Shown here piece after piece: positions 1 to 12,162 of a stretch of DNA of 64,000 nt. The stretch is from Zanthoxylum bungeanum. Its lineage: Eukaryota > Streptophyta > Magnoliopsida > Sapindales > Rutaceae. Positions within the stretch are counted from its first letter, which is position 1. Each line of letters begins with the position of its first letter. A program made the translations under genes and the position numbers. The notes beneath the pieces were generated by a model. The model was not told where the DNA came from. It worked only from the letters and a program-made list of their open reading frames with translations, and did no database searches. The DNA lies in contig SKCR01034825.1 in NCBI GenBank assembly GCA_019454045.1, positions 84,406-148,405 of the forward strand. Direction: 5' to 3'.

Positions 1-2384
1 GGCTGGTTCAGACGTTAGTTGGGTAGGCTTGGCCTCGGAAGGGGGAACAGCAGCTTCAACCACGTCAACTTGGGAAACCCCTACTTTAGGGGCAGGAGCA
101 GGAACCTCAGAGTAGACTTCTTGGGGAACATGAGGGACCGGAGCAACCGAAATTGGGTCGGGATCCATCGCCTCCTCGGAAGAAGTGGGGAGCCACTTCT
201 GAAACTCCGCCTCGGACATCTCCCCTTTGCAAAAGCGGATGGCCGCATGAATAGGGCCCATATCAAGACTAGGCAGTACCATCGGGATGATCTCAGCACA
301 GTCCCCGACCCCTTCAAGTCGGATCGCGTCTCTTTCGGCCTCCAACTCGATTTCTTTCCTCTTCAACTCGTCCCGGGCCCGCACCACCTCTTCATCCCTA
401 GCCCTCAGCTTGGACTCAACGCTGCACACTTCCACCTGAAGGATCCTGTTGTCGGCCCGGGCAGCCTCCAAGTCCTTCTTGGCGGCATCAGCATTTTTTC
501 TCTCCAAAGAAGCGGCGGCCCTGAGAGCTTTATTTGTGGTGTGGGCCTCAACAGCAGCCAGCTCCAGATTCTTTATATTCTCCTCTTTCCGGACCAGCTC
601 GGCCTCCATTTCACTGAGCCGGTTCTGGAGCCTTTGTGTCTGGCCTCCTTCAGACAAAAGGCTTATAAACAGGTCCTTGTTTTTTACCGCCAAATAATTT
701 GCCTGCCGAAGAAAGAAGTTAGGAAAATAATACAAAATATGAAAGACACCACGGTCATAGAAGAGAACTAATAGAAGTAACCTGGGCCAGCTGGGAGCAC
801 AGCTTTGCAACCACCTCCTCGGGCGAAAGGTCCTCGAACCTCGGAATCTTCTCAGGAGGAACGGCCTCAGCTAGCTCATTGAAAGCCGGCACCAAATGGG
901 AAGTAGCTTCCCTAATGTCCTTCCCAAGGTCATCAACTCCAAGAATCACAGAGCCTTTCAATTTCTTGGAAGGACCCCCATGCTAGATTGGAACTCCTCC
1001 GCTCGGAGCCTCATCCTCCTCCAATTCCCACCTCAACTGAGTATCCACAGCTCCAATCCGACGCTTCCTCCTCCTGGAAGGTCTCGGAGGGCTATCAGGA
1101 CGGGTAACGGTCATTGGGGACACCCGAGGAGATGAAGATGGACCCTGAGAGCTCGGCCGTTCTACCCCCGCGGTCACTTTTCTATCCGCAGAAGATTCAG
1201 GCCGTTTCCGAAAAGTACCAGCTCCACCTGGACTAGCTTTCTTCGCGGCACCGGTCAACCGCTCAGGTACTTTGGTCTCTTCGACATACCTACAAAAAAG
1301 CAAAGACAAAAACAAAGGTTCAGAACCGAGAGCATACAAAATCAAAAAAGAGAAGAAAATAGACAACATCAAAAGGGGAGTTGGCTAGAAAATCAACAAA
1401 CATCTACCTATCCGACCCGAGACTTTTGGAGGAACGGTCCGAACAAGTCCCGACTCAAGAAATGCCACATCATTTACCAACTCCCTCCAATAAGCGGCAT
1501 ACCCCCGAGCCCAGGATACCCGATTCCGGGCCTGATGGGAAACTTTGGGTGCATCCCTCCAACATGCTAGGAAGAATAGAAGAAAATAGGTAAGAATCCA
1601 AACAAAAAACTAAGGAAAGAAAAAGCTAAAGGTTAATCTCCTAACCTCCCGCCCTAAAGATATCCGGAACCAAGATCTCTCATTCATCCGACCTCAGGGT
1701 TCGTCCCCAATCTCCAGTGGCCCAGAACCAAAGATCCTTAAAATTCTTATTGGAATCAGGGAGTTTTTTGACGACGTTTGACGAGCTGTCGTAAGCTGAA
1801 AGATAGTACCAACCATGGTGAGTCTTCGGGTTGGCATTCAACTGATACAACCTCTTCACTTCTTCAAAAGAAGGTTCGCCACACCCCCGCCCGATGCCAG
1901 ACTACATACAGCCCGACCAAAATCCTCCAACTGTTTAGACTTAGTGGACAGGGGGCGATCTCCATCTCGGCCAGCAACCAGGCAAAGTATGGCTGAATTG
2001 GCAACCGAAGTCCACACTCAAAGAAAGCTGGAAGAAGGGCCACCGAACCTTCATCAGGTTGACTAGCACGATCCATTGGTCCGGGGACTTCAAGAGCGAT
2101 ATCTATCGGAATATCGTAGCGTAGTCGAAGCAGTGCGAGGTCATCCTCAGTTATCTTGGAAGGTCGATTCATATCCAGAGCCGCGCTACCAAGATCATCG
2201 GGCTCTGGATCCCTCCGGGGGACCGTCTGGTGATAAGTATCTTGCTCAACTTCGGAAGGGGTAGGGGTAGTATCAAGGTCTTCCACATGGGTGCCCCCGA
2301 ACCCGAGGAAAGCTCCTCAGCAGGGGGATTCGAAGGTCCATCAGGTATTAAAGAGGAAGATTTGTTGTCAGACATTCCTGACAT
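1..2384 (-). pseudogene. Antisense extra ORF of a Tat/Retand-like gypsy element (putative gypsy-type transposon protein), spliced and broken
   Basis: Seen: on the minus strand an interrupted protein reads from an ATG at 2384 off the left edge of the window. The N-terminal part (about 2300-1650) has the pattern 'ILVGLYVVW' followed by 'YYLSAYDSS' and 'DLWFWATGDW', which I recognise as the plant 'putative gypsy type transposon' domain (PF04195-like). The C-terminal part (702-1) is a long Glu/Arg/Lys/Ala-rich coiled coil that stays open to position 1. A phase-0 intron of about 79 nt (781-703, GT...CAG) joins two open exons; others are likely near 1291-1385 and 1575-1650. Lesions: a frameshift near 2297, another near 1866, and an in-frame TAG near 984. 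Established: Tat-lineage gypsy elements can carry an extra ORF antisense to gag-pol next to the 3' LTR. Inference: this is such an ORF, since the adjacent LTR at 3183-3937 points the opposite way. Exon borders are approximate. Confidence 0.6.
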
Positions 2385-3182
2385 TCGAAGAAATGGAAAA
2401 GAATGGGGGAATCAGTCTATAACTAAAAACTACTCAGAGCCGCCGTCTCAACTAGGCAGGTGGGTTCTAAGTGCCCTAAGCAAAAACCAACAAGCTATAA
2501 ATCTTTCCATAGCAACATTCAAAAATAACAACAGATTCACAACACACAACTGCGAAGAGGTCGTTCAGAAGACTTACTTGTTCTTATCGGAAAGGTTAAA
2601 GGTTGTACAGTACGGTTTGCCCGTCCCTTATGTTCACAGGTCACGGCGGAGAGAGAGAAAGAAAATCCGCGGTTAAAAGAAACTCCAATAGCACTGAGTT
2701 GAACGAGTCACGATTGGAACAATGGAACATTTACAGGTCGGAAGAAAAAATTGCCAAAAGGATTGCACAGTGAAAGCCTCGTCCTCCTATAGCCATGATC
2801 AGGACGCTCGTGGCCGTTGGATCAAAATAAGAAACCCGGATGAACGCCAAGTGTCAAACCGCAAAGGAGATCTGCCAAAATTAAACAGACGGTTGAGATC
2901 AGCGCACTGTGAAGACGCCTCTACAAGGTCGATTCGCTTCCTTTGTTGCGGGAACCCGACGGATGTTCGACAAGTGTCGAAACTAGAAAAAACCCTAAAG
3001 ATGATTTGATGGGCATTTAAACAGACATGACTGTTGCGCGTCTCAAGAAAAGGCGCTTGAAAAGGGGCGACGGAACACTTTAGAACCGGGTAGACCTCCA
3101 CCAGAATAAATCGGCACACCATCTTTATATAGTTCCCGGCACCAACTTGCATACTCGTTGGAACCGAGAACTAGGGGACAGA
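2385..3182. other. Spacer between the antisense ORF and the 3' LTR, ending in a polypurine tract
   Basis: No convincing ORF. The right end (about 3166-3182, gagaactaggggacaga) is purine rich and directly abuts the LTR start at 3183, as expected for a plus-strand polypurine tract. The rest would hold the promoter and 5' UTR of the antisense ORF; I see no clear core promoter. Confidence 0.45.
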
Positions 3183-3937
3183 TGTTGATGGTGTTTTCAG
3201 GCACTATGTTATTTAAGCAGCACGACATGGGTAAAAAAGGTAATTCACTTCTTAGTCAAAATCATTAATGCCGACCCGACCACTAAGAGCCAAACAGTAA
3301 GAGGCCGAGCACTGGATGATAGGTGACCGACCACTTTTGTTCAGATAAACCGGGCACTATCAGGTCGACAGCAGCATTCTCAGTACAAAGAACTATCATG
3401 ACTGACCTCATGAAGACCGACCATATGGCGAGATATGCTCAAGAAGATGACACCATATTCTTGCGGATAAGATAAACAAGTTATCCTACTTTCACAAGGA
3501 AAAGTAATGAGTCAGAATCCAAAAAGGAATAAGAAAAGTGAAAGCAATATTAGACTAGGAATCCTTACAATAGGAGAACACTGATTCGACCATGAATTCT
3601 TATACGAATAGGAATCTGATTTCTGTACAATTATAAATAGAAGGGCAGAATATGTGTAATGGCATCAGAATCATCAAGCCCCGACTTGTAAAAAAGAAAG
3701 AGAGCTCTGGAAAGCGTGTTTGAGTAATAAAAATATCATCCTGTTTGTGTCCGTGGACGTAGGTCGGATCCAAATCCACCGAACCACGTTAAATCTCTTT
3801 GTTGATTGGTGTGTTTATCTGTTTTTTTGCTAAAATTGCTTTTGGTCCCCCATAATCAAACAAATTCACTATTGAAGGAGGATTACCTCAGAAGTGATAT
3901 TCTCATATTACCCTGAGACCAAAATCCACCGTCAACA
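3183..3937 (+). mobile_element. 3' LTR of the Tat/Retand-like element
   Basis: The block starts TGTTGATGGTG and ends CACCGTCAACA, so the termini form the inverted repeat typical of an LTR (TG...CA, one mismatch). It contains a TATA box (TATAAATA, 3632-3639), followed about 85-95 nt later by an AATAAA-type signal (gtaataaaaat), consistent with plus-strand transcription. Length 755 bp. The matching 5' LTR would be off the left edge. Confidence 0.65.
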
Positions 3938-5485
3938 TATATATTTAAATCTACAACTTTTATTATTAAGTTCGATCAATTGCATTTTATTCTTTTAAGT
4001 GTTTGAATTTAAAAACCCGTTAAAAATCAGTTGGACATTAATAGGGTTTGATATTTTATTTTTAGAGTGGGTTAGTAAAACCCACAATGAATAATAAGTG
4101 GGTTTGGTTTTTAATTTTATGAATGTGAATGAATTTGGCATATACAAACTCACAATAAAATCTATTCGCTGCTATCCCTAATTTCGACAGATCTTGGGGC
4201 CTACTTGATAAAGGTAGAAATATTATATATTGAATATAGTAAACGTGAAAAGTGGGATGCGGATGTTGTAAGTTGTTAACCCTTTTTTGAAGTAATAAAA
4301 TATGATTGGACCACCCAATTCAACAAGTGGAGGCCATGTGAGATCCAATAGAAGATTCTCTCTGAGTGGGGCCTCCTTTACTTTAGGTTGATTTGGGCCA
4401 GAGGGCCATAATGTGCTGAAATGGATTCATTAATGGACTCACAAGAGCCCATGTTCTATGGAGTGCTCGCATGGCTACAATTTTGATGGCAGCAATCTTG
4501 CAAATAGATCCGGCACAGTTCCGGTTCGATTTCAAACTAGAATTGAATTGAAATGAATCGTCCGATTTTGATTTCTTTTTATTTCAATTAGGAAATCAGA
4601 ATCGAAACTGATTTCATACAGTTCGGTTATGGTTTCCACCCCAACCGAACCGTTTGGAATCGTTCAATTCCAATATTATTTTAATAAAATTTATGTCAAA
4701 TAAATAATTTTTTTAAGTTCAAACTCTTCATTTTATTTTTAAATTAAGTTTTTAATTTAATATAATAAAATTCAAATAAATAATTATTTTATTATATTTA
4801 TTTGGTAATAATAACTAATTATAATTTTTTAAAATTAATTTCCATTTTTAAAATTATTTGAAAAAATTTGAATCGGAACCGAACTGGAATCGTTCGGTCC
4901 AATTTTTATTCGATTAACGGTTCCGATTCCCCATCTCTTGATTAAAGTATTGGATTTAATTGATTTGGTCTAATTTGTCCAATTTGATGAAATTGAAAAA
5001 TTAGGGTTTAAGACTTTCTCCAAATTTGGGGTTTTTCATTTATGTTGTGTATTTGGATGTGTATATGATGCATATAAAATATTGGGTCAATTGGATTTCA
5101 TCTTAATGTGTTTTGAACACAAAAGGAACAAAATGCACAATTTGGCCATGTAGGGAGGCTCATGGCATTTGGACAAAAAATTGGGGTTCATGTTGCAATT
5201 TGATTTTTGATGTGTATGGCATGTTAAATTCATCTTAGAAATGATTTAGAATCATCTAAAAATTGTTTCGAACAATTTAGGACTAAAATGAACAAAATGC
5301 AAAGTTTTGGGGCAATTTGGTAATTACACAAAAATTTGATTCTTGTGTAATATTTCATAATTTGATAATTGGGTAATTAAATAAATAAGTTTATTTAATT
5401 GATCAGAGAAAAATTTTTGAAATCGAAAAATTTTGATTTTCCACTGTTCCGCTGCGTTACCGGATTTCCGTCATAAAACCTCATC
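3938..5485. other. AT-rich non-coding stretch, possibly including leader of copia-1
   Basis: No coding signal on either strand. About 4500-4940 is a degenerate region built from variants of 'ggttccgattc' and 'gaatcggaacc' in both orientations, flanking an A/T-only core. From about 4940 the wording (long A/T leader with 'ggatttcatctt', 'gaacaatttaggac') resembles the untranslated leader of copia elements and runs directly into copia-1 coding sequence at 5486. Inference: copia-1 lost everything between its leader and reverse transcriptase. Confidence 0.35.
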
Positions 5486-6311
5486 ATAATGATCTACCGA
5501 GATAGATCTAGAAAGCTGCTGGCACTCTCCCAAAGCTCGTACATTGACAAAGTGTTGAAGAGATTCAACATGGACCAGTCCAAGAGGAGGCTGCTTCCGG
5601 TGTCACGTGGCGTCCCTCTATCGAAGGAAATGTGTCCTAAAACTCAAGATGAGAGAGATGCAATGATTCGGATCCCGTATGCTTCAGCAGTCAGATCGAT
5701 CATGTACGCCATGATATGTACGCGACCTGATGTCTCATATGCTTTGAGCATGTGCAGTCGCTATCAGGCCGATCCAGGTGATGATAACTGGATTGCTGTA
5801 ATGAACATCCTTAAGTATCTTAAACGAACTAAAGATGTTTTCTTAGTCTATGGGGAAAGAGAACTTGAGGTGACTGGGCTCACCGATGCAAGTTTCTAAA
5901 CCGAAAAAGACGACTGTAAGTCGCAATCAGGGTACATATTTTGTTTGAACAACGGAGTAGTGAGTTGGAAATCTTCCAAGCAAGAAATTGTTGTCGATTC
6001 AACAACAGAAGCAGAATTTATTACTACAGCTAAGGCAGCAAAAGAAGCAGTTTGGATCCGTAAATTCCTAATTCGATTAGGAGTAGTTATGTTAGCAGCT
6101 GAGCCCGTACCTTTGTATTGTGACAATAATGGGGCTATCGCACAGGCTAATGAACCATTGTCTCATCAACGATCCAATCATATACTTCGACGATTTCATC
6201 TGATTCGTGAGATCATACATCGTGGTGATGTGAAGATCGAGAAGATCACATCAAATGATAACATTGCAGATCCGCTGACGAAGACTATATCTCAGAAAAA
6301 GTTTGAGCGAC
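5486..6311 (+). pseudogene. copia-1: C-terminal reverse transcriptase and RNase H fragment
   Basis: Close relative of the copia-2 pol end at 34080-34905. Visible: RT connection segment (YALSMCSRYQAD), RNase H start (LTDASF, first catalytic Asp), TTEAEF (catalytic Glu), YCDNNGA (catalytic Asp), and the C-terminal IADPLTK. An in-frame TAA (5897-5899) replaces a Gln codon. The reading frame is cut at 6311 by LOG element A-plus; the 3' end of copia-1 resumes at 21617. Gag, protease, integrase and most of RT are absent. Confidence 0.9.
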
Positions 6312-6539
6312 TGATGAGTGGTAATTATATCACTATTTCTCACTCATTTGACCAAATAGTTTGTATAGTTTCTTGAGTTTTGTGAATATTTTGATGTGAT
6401 TTGTGTTATTTTGTAGATAAATAAAGTTTCAGGACTATCTGGAGGTGATTTGGGACAAAACAGTGAAAATTGGACGAAAAGGGCAAAACAGTCATTTCTC
6501 GCGTCGCGACGCCAAGACCTTCAGCGTCGCGACGCCTAA
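6312..6539 (+). repeat. 5' LTR of A-plus, first part
   Basis: The first 228 bp of the A-plus 5' LTR match the start of its 3' LTR at 19530. The part ends with two GCGTCGCGACGC palindromes (6501-6512 and 6524-6535) and then CCTAA, the target site of the nested A-minus element. The LTR resumes at 13899. Confidence 0.9.
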
Positions 6540-8243
6540 TGACCGGCGTAAACACACACGTATAACGCAAGCGCACGTATCGTTCAAGTAGTATAAAAAT
6601 ATCGATCCCACGAGGACTTAATTCCTACTGTTGTTATTAATTATTGAATCTATTTATTTACAGATATCTAATTGAGAGAGAAGAGAATGATTGCTTGATT
6701 GATTTTTTTGATTGTAGATTTGCTAAATAAATAAATAAATAAAAAGACAAAAGAAAATACTAAGGAAAATAAAAGACACAAAGATCTAGGGTTGTGAATC
6801 ATTCTAATATCATTTAAAAGATGAAGTGATTATTTTTTGTAATAAATCGGTTTACTAACCTGGAACACTAAATTATGCAAAAGCCTCTGTCGATGGTCAG
6901 ACGCAAATACCCAGTTTAACTCAATTGAACCATATGTCTATGTCAACCAAATTATCTGGATTCATTAAGTTTAAGTTCCAATTATGGCTACCCTCGCCTG
7001 ACAGGTATATGTCTATCCTGTAAGGAAATCTATTAAAGGGTTATCTATCCTCAAGGAAGATCGTGGGCTATTAAGGCTAAGGCTGAAACCTAAAATCCCT
7101 ATGTCTAGTTCATTTTAGATTTACCACATCAATCTTATTGGTGATCAGACAACAAGAAGCATTAAGCTTAAGACTTAATAAGTAAACCTTTTAAATTACC
7201 CAAACTATAAAATAACCCCTTATAAACCGGTGATATTAGAATTCATCACAACCCCAGATAACTAACACATAACTAGGGCTAGTAAAAACTTAAAAATAAA
7301 AGACATAAAATAAAAATGCTGAAAAGTAAAAGACATAAAGTAAAAGCTGAAAAGTAAATTGCTGAAAAGTAAATGCTGAAAGTAAATTGCTGAAAGTAAA
7401 TTGCTGAAAAGTAAATTGCTGAAAATTAAAGAAAGAAAAGTACTGTGCATAAAAGTAAATTGCGGAAAGTAAAAACTGAAAAGTAAAGAAAAGAAAGTGC
7501 GAAAGCGGAAATTAATTACTAAAAGCTATAAATAAACAAACAAGATACAATCTTCTTAGTATTCTTAAGGAATTCCTTAGAAGAAAGTATGAATTTTACA
7601 AATGAAATGGCTTGGTATTTATAGGCAAAATTTTGCCACCATCAAATCATCCACCAAATAAATTATTAATTGCTCCACTAATTGCTTATCTAATTGCTCC
7701 ACCAAATCCATTATTGCTCCACTAATTTCTTATCTTGTTTGGTGGTGATTTGATAATTTTTATTAATTATTTATTAATTAATATTTTGCTTTGAAAATGA
7801 TTAATAATGACTTTTAATAATTACACTCCACACACTTCTGGATGGTTCATCAATTTCGGTCATGAAATCATCAGAATTTGAAAATATTTTCTCTTTCAAA
7901 GTTGTAGATCTTGGAGTCTTCTTTAATCTGGAACTTGAATCAGCCCAATCCGATATCTGAGTAAGAAGTTATGCCCAAAATACAACAGATGCGCAAAACT
8001 GGAATTTCCAAAACTGCACTTCGTCAAAAACGCCCTTTCAAGTTTCCAATCTCCAAAATTAATATATCAAGTCCAATAATTGCCCTTATTTGATCCACAT
8101 TTCATCCTAAATGATTTCATTAAGTCCCAATATTATTTTATCTGCAAAATAAAATAAAAATATCAAAACGTTCATCAAACCCGAGAAACTATACGAAATA
8201 TTAGGTCAAATGAGTGGGAATAAGTGATATATACCACTCATCA
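6540..8243 (-). repeat. 3' LTR of A-minus
   Basis: On the minus strand it starts TGATGAGTGG and ends GCCGGTCA; 1704 bp. A TATA box on the minus strand lies at 7616-7623 (TATAAATA). About 7315-7440 is a minisatellite of 13-16 bp units related to GCTGAAAAGTAAATT. Unlike the A-plus, B and C LTRs it lacks the G-box cluster. The ORF at 7262-7450 is only this repeat read on the minus strand. Confidence 0.95.
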
Positions 8244-8259
8244 CACCCCCAAACCTAAC
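8244..8259 (-). other. Polypurine tract of A-minus
   Basis: Minus strand reads gttaggtttgggggtg immediately before the 3' LTR, the plus-strand DNA priming site. The same tract, with small changes, precedes the 3' LTR in A-plus, C and D. Confidence 0.85.
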
Positions 8260-8908
8260 ATTTTGCTAGTCCTCGAGCAAAACATAAAATAAAATAATGT
8301 AAATAAATTAACTAAGCCACTTTCGTAGGGATCACGGTTGCATTTAGCGTATGCAACAAGCCTTTAAACCCCTAGGTGTCCCTAGTGGACGAGTTGTAGT
8401 CTCGTGAGGGTTTACAGCAATGACACCCACAAACATTTTACAAAAGTAAAAAGGTATTAAAACTAATGCACACAAAAGCAAAAAGACAAGCGAAAAGAGA
8501 ATAAAGAAATTTAGTGACTAATCAGGTAAAACTTTTACTCCAAGTTACTAGTTGTTTTGTTTTATTCTAAATTACTGAATAAGTAAATTCTCCGATTATT
8601 TTTACCATTCTTCATATACACAGCCAACAAAATATTAATCAACTCATTTTTGCCCACAACAGTCACAAATGCAGTTGATAAGAGAGTAATATTTTTGTCC
8701 TAAAGTTCTATCAGATTTCACACCTTTTTTATAGCAATGGAATAAATTTTCTCATTTTTCTGATTTTTTCTTTGATTTTTCTCTATTTTTTATTTATATA
8801 CAATATCTTCCATCTATGTAGTGAGCTTTGGGTCGGTGGCTCCCAAACCAGTTGGCTTTAGGGCACCAGGTGTTAAGACACCCCTACGGACTTAATTACT
8901 CAGACTTC

Positions 8909-8946
<38 letters not shown>

Positions 8947-9611
8947 GAATCTTTGATCCATGTAACGAGCTTTGGGCCAGTGACTCCCAAACCAGTTGGT
9001 TTTAGGGCACTAGGTGTTAAAACACCCTTACAGACTTAATAACCCGGATCTTAGATACTTTATTTTTGTAAATCAGATTTTTTTTTTTTTTTTTTACTCC
9101 ACTGCTTTTTGAGATGCTTCCTCCAATTAAACTAGAGCACTGAATATTACAAACTTTTCAATTTAGCTCATGTCCGTATGTTACTATATATGTTGATAAT
9201 ATCTATCAATTGAGCATATGAAGATTCCTTTTAGTCAGTTTTAAGGAGAATTCACAAATTAAATAATTCAAAAGGAAATAAACAAAAATTAACTTTATTT
9301 CGAAAATGGGTTTGAGATACGTATCAGGAGTGAAAACTCCTTACTCAGCTACCTCTTACCAATTCCACCTTTTTAGTCAAAATAAAAACACAAAAATGCA
9401 AAATATTTTTGTAATTTTTGAAAATTTTTCAATTTTTTTGTATTTTTCGAAAAATTTTGGACTAAAAATAAAAACAACATACAAACTAAAAACAAGGTAC
9501 TGATCAACTAATCCCTCCCCCAAACCTAAATGAGACATTGTCCCCAATGTCTTAAACAGTAAAAGGAGAGTTAAGAAGGTCGTACCTGGTTAGCTGAAAA
9601 TCTACAGGAAA
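8260..9611 (-). other. A-minus: conserved non-coding region between LOG and the 3' LTR
   Basis: No ORF of note, yet the region is shared with A-plus, C and D. It holds a hairpin with a perfect 7-bp stem (GTTGCAT...ATGCAAC, 8337-8357), a pair of roughly 118-bp direct repeats around 8820-9060 that each contain a 'gggtgtttaacaccc'-like hairpin, an (AT)n run near 8913-8942, and GGAGTGAAAACTCC (about 9329-9342). It also has a long A/T stretch around 'aaatttttcgaaaaat'. The nearby ORF at 9306-9503 is a by-product. Confidence 0.7.
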
Positions 9612-10265
9612 TTAAAGGTTAAGATCCAGATTAATTCGACGCCTCTTACCACGATCGTCCTCGGACCAATTTATCTTTGAAAGGATAGGGTCAACTTGTG
9701 GTTCATAGGCTATGAGTTGGTCTATTAGATCTGGAGCAGTTCTGGCAGTGAAGATGAGTTCTTTCATAGGTTTTGACACGAACCCATTTCTTCGAGCATC
9801 ATCAAGAAACACACAAAGAAAATCATAAAATCCATCAACGTTAAACAGCCCAATTGGTTTCTGGTGTATGTTCAAGTTCGCCCAAGATAACACTATAAAA
9901 ATTTCCTCCAATGTGCCCAAGCCACCTGGCAAAGCGATAAAAGCATCAGCACGGTTAATCATTTCTACCAGTCGTTCAGACATACCTGGCACGATCAGTT
10001 CCTCTCCGTTTGATGAACCAATAAGATTTGCCTTTGCCAAAGGTTTTGGGATGATTCCCAAAACATGACTGCCTCCTTCCTGTACAGCCTTTGAAACGAT
10101 CCCCATAAGTCCAAGATTTCCTCCGCCATATATTAAGTGCATATTCCTTGCAGCTAAGACTCGACCCAATTCATGTGCTACTTCTATGTATTGTGGCTTA
10201 GTACCAACACTACTACCGCAAAACACGCAGATGTTTTCAACTCGTCTTCTTGAAGTGGCTTCCAT
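9612..10265 (-). CDS. LOG-like: LOG-type cytokinin riboside 5'-monophosphate phosphoribohydrolase, captured by retrotransposon A-minus
   Basis: 217 residues, intact, ATG at 10265. Family role: LOG enzymes release the active cytokinin base from its riboside monophosphate. Visible: Rossmann-type start ICVFCGSS (12-19), YGGGNLGLMG (46-55), Arg98 in MSERLVEM, and the signature PGGLGTLEE (113-121). Usual plant LOGs have Lys after that Arg; here it is Leu99. Length fits plant LOGs (about 190-245). The C-terminus carries a basic patch KRRR (207-210) and ends in LDLNL (213-217), which matches the LxLxL EAR-repressor pattern. No introns, although host LOG genes have several, so it looks like a processed copy. 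It lies between the post-pol motif and the polypurine tract, sense to the element. Enzyme activity is inferred from motifs only. Confidence 0.92.
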   Translation of the reverse strand: MEATSRRRVENICVFCGSSVGTKPQYIEVAHELGRVLAARNMHLIYGGGNLGLMGIVSKAVQEGGSHVLGIIPKPLAKANLIGSSNGEELIVPGMSERLVEMINRADAFIALPGGLGTLEEIFIVLSWANLNIHQKPIGLFNVDGFYDFLCVFLDDARRNGFVSKPMKELIFTARTAPDLIDQLIAYEPQVDPILSKINWSEDDRGKRRRINLDLNL

Positions 10266-10784
10266 TTTTTTTTATGTATTTCTTTTTCAAATCAGGATGC
10301 CTTCAAAAGTGTAATGATGGGCTGAATTTATAGTACCTGAAAAATGGTGAGTAATAATAGCACTACTATCTTCCAAAGGACGATTGTTAGCTAAACAACA
10401 AAAGAGATCGTGAAAGGTCAAAAAGTCTGGATCCTGTCTACGAAAATAAAGATAATTACAATAGAAAAGAGAATCAAAGCAATAATTAAGGCAACAGAAT
10501 TGTGTACGCAATACGCCACTCGCTTAGTATAAATTCATTAGGATGTGTCTCAAGATTTCATTCCTTATTCAGCCATCGTTAATGAATTGTTTCTCATCTT
10601 TGATTGCCAAACAAAATTCCTTCTGTCTTAAAATGCTTCGTTTGTGCCTTTCCCTACAAAAATAACACACAAAATTAAAAAGTTCACACAAAATATGAAA
10701 ACAAATTACAACAAATTGCATGGGTTGCCTCCCTGCTAGCGCTAAATTTTTCGTCTTCAGCCAGACGTGACTGAAATTCACCTG
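10266..10784 (-). other. A-minus: region between ORF1 and LOG with post-pol motif and degraded ORF3
   Basis: The minus strand contains the Athila post-pol block (about 10719-10770): 'tttagcgctagcagggaggc' then 'aacccatg', also present after pol in B and D. Further on, a T-rich acceptor-like 'cgtagacag' precedes 'gatccagac' (about 10433-10441), shared with C and D. Short ORFs here are disconnected remains of the ORF3 better seen in D. Confidence 0.55.
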
Positions 10785-12049
10785 TTAAGGAGGTTTCAAT
10801 GTCGTTTTAAATGTCCGATTAAAGACAATCCCGTGAGCGTTGCTTTTGAAGGGTCTCTTCCAACGGTAAAGTGGCAAAAAGAGTTTTGTCTCATTCAGTA
10901 CTCGTGCCACCTTTTTGCTCCTTGTTACTCCAGTGGTTCCTGCAAAGAAAGAAAGAAAATCAGGAGGTCTCGTATGATGCTTGACTTGGAATGGAAATTC
11001 CATTCTGTCAAGCTTCTGGTTGATATCTTTAATTTGTACTCCCCAAAACAGCGATGTTTCTCCTGAATGCTCTGGATCTTTATTAAGGTCAGACATTTGC
11101 TCCTCCATTTGCTCTACTTCTTGTTCCACCTTTTCTTCATAGATGAATTGTAAAATTTTTGTATTCAGCTCTTCATCTGTCATCTGTGAAATACATGCTT
11201 CAAAATTGTCAACCAGAGGATGCAAAGATTTTCTGACATTTGGTCTTCATCCTCTGATATGACTGGAATGGATGGTTCAGATAGATCTTCTTCAAACATC
11301 ATGGTAAAGCATGCTCCAAGATCTTCATTTTGAGGATTGAATGTTTGATCCTCCGTTGTTGGTGTAGTTGGTACAAATAGATCAGCTTCATCCTCGTCAG
11401 AATCTGAATAATAGAAGTCAAATTGAGACTTTACCGGTTCGGGTTCCTGAACTGATACCTCTGGTTGTTGATACTGCTCAGCCTCCTCCTCTGTTGAAGT
11501 GTCTTTGTGGATTTCTGGGTACTTGAAGGCTTCATCAGTGTCATCTGAAACTGGTTCTTGAGGTATGTAGTTCTGGTTTTCTGTTAATTGTCTCATTTGA
11601 TCTGTCATCCTCTGAATGAATTCTGATTGTCTCTGAATACTTTCAAGTTGCTTCAGGCTTGTTTCAAGCATTGTATCCAACTTTTCGTCTTGTTTCTTGG
11701 AAAAATTTTTGAGCATATCAATCAATTGTTCTTCCTCTGATGGTTCTGGTTTTTGTTGAGGATAGTAGGTGGATGGTGGATAAGATGGAAAGTATGATGG
11801 TTCTGTGAAATATGTTGGCTTTTGATAGTTCTGCCACTCTGAAAGGTATATACATTGATCGCTCGGGTGGTTACTATCACATCTCCCCATTTCGTTCTGT
11901 TGAGCAAATGTAAAATTGCTTGGTTCTTGCATCCAGTGATAATTGTTGGGCTGGACAACAGGCCTCAGAAAACTGGACTGTTGCTCCCAGATGTGGGGTG
12001 TATCTTCTTGTAAAGCTCGTAATCTCTCAGTCTCCCAGTAGTGTTCCAT
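10785..12049 (-). pseudogene. ORF1 of A-minus: shortened gag/pol-linker-derived protein, one frameshift
   Basis: Starts at the ATG at 12049 (MEHYWE). Acidic and Gln-rich, with a predicted coiled coil around 'FSKKQDEKLDTML...IQRMTDQMRQ', which lines up with the C-terminal part of Athila gag in B ('FKKQEEKYDAIF...IRQLAN'). A later part, 'QMTDEELNTKILQFI', resembles the pol linker of B ('NMTNSELDAEILECI'). The end, with LPLYRWKRPFKSNAH, I do not recognise. A one-base deletion near 11232 breaks the frame; A-plus keeps the frame there but has a stop further on. About 420 residues if unbroken. Nucleocapsid, protease, RT and integrase are absent. Confidence 0.7.
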
Positions 12050-12162
12050 TTTTTTAATCACCTGAAAATACAATAAAGAAATAAAAATTACAGATAAAGA
12101 TAAAGAAAATTAGATACAAGTAAATTGGATAGCTTCAAAATTAACAACTCAAGAAATATAAG

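Noticed and set aside
19..771. 250-residue plus-strand ORF at the left edge
   Set aside because: The minus strand over the same bases gives a continuous coiled-coil protein that joins in frame to an upstream exon; the plus frame has no family resemblance.
7315..7440. Regularly spaced short repeats as a CRISPR array (also 14765-14905 and 25885-26200)
   Set aside because: Units are degenerate, lie inside LTRs, lack unique spacers of even length, and the sequence is plant nuclear.
7262..7450. Leu/Phe-rich ORF, identical at 12908-13096, resembling a membrane protein
   Set aside because: It is the GCTGAAAAGTAAATT minisatellite of the A-minus LTRs read on the minus strand.
8913..8942. (AT)n runs (also 56412-56462) as functional elements
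   Set aside because: Simple repeats of variable length between copies.
9612..10265. LOG copies as ordinary host genes that happen to lie near transposons
   Set aside because: Four copies share identical flanking order inside separate LTR units, lack introns and follow element orientation.
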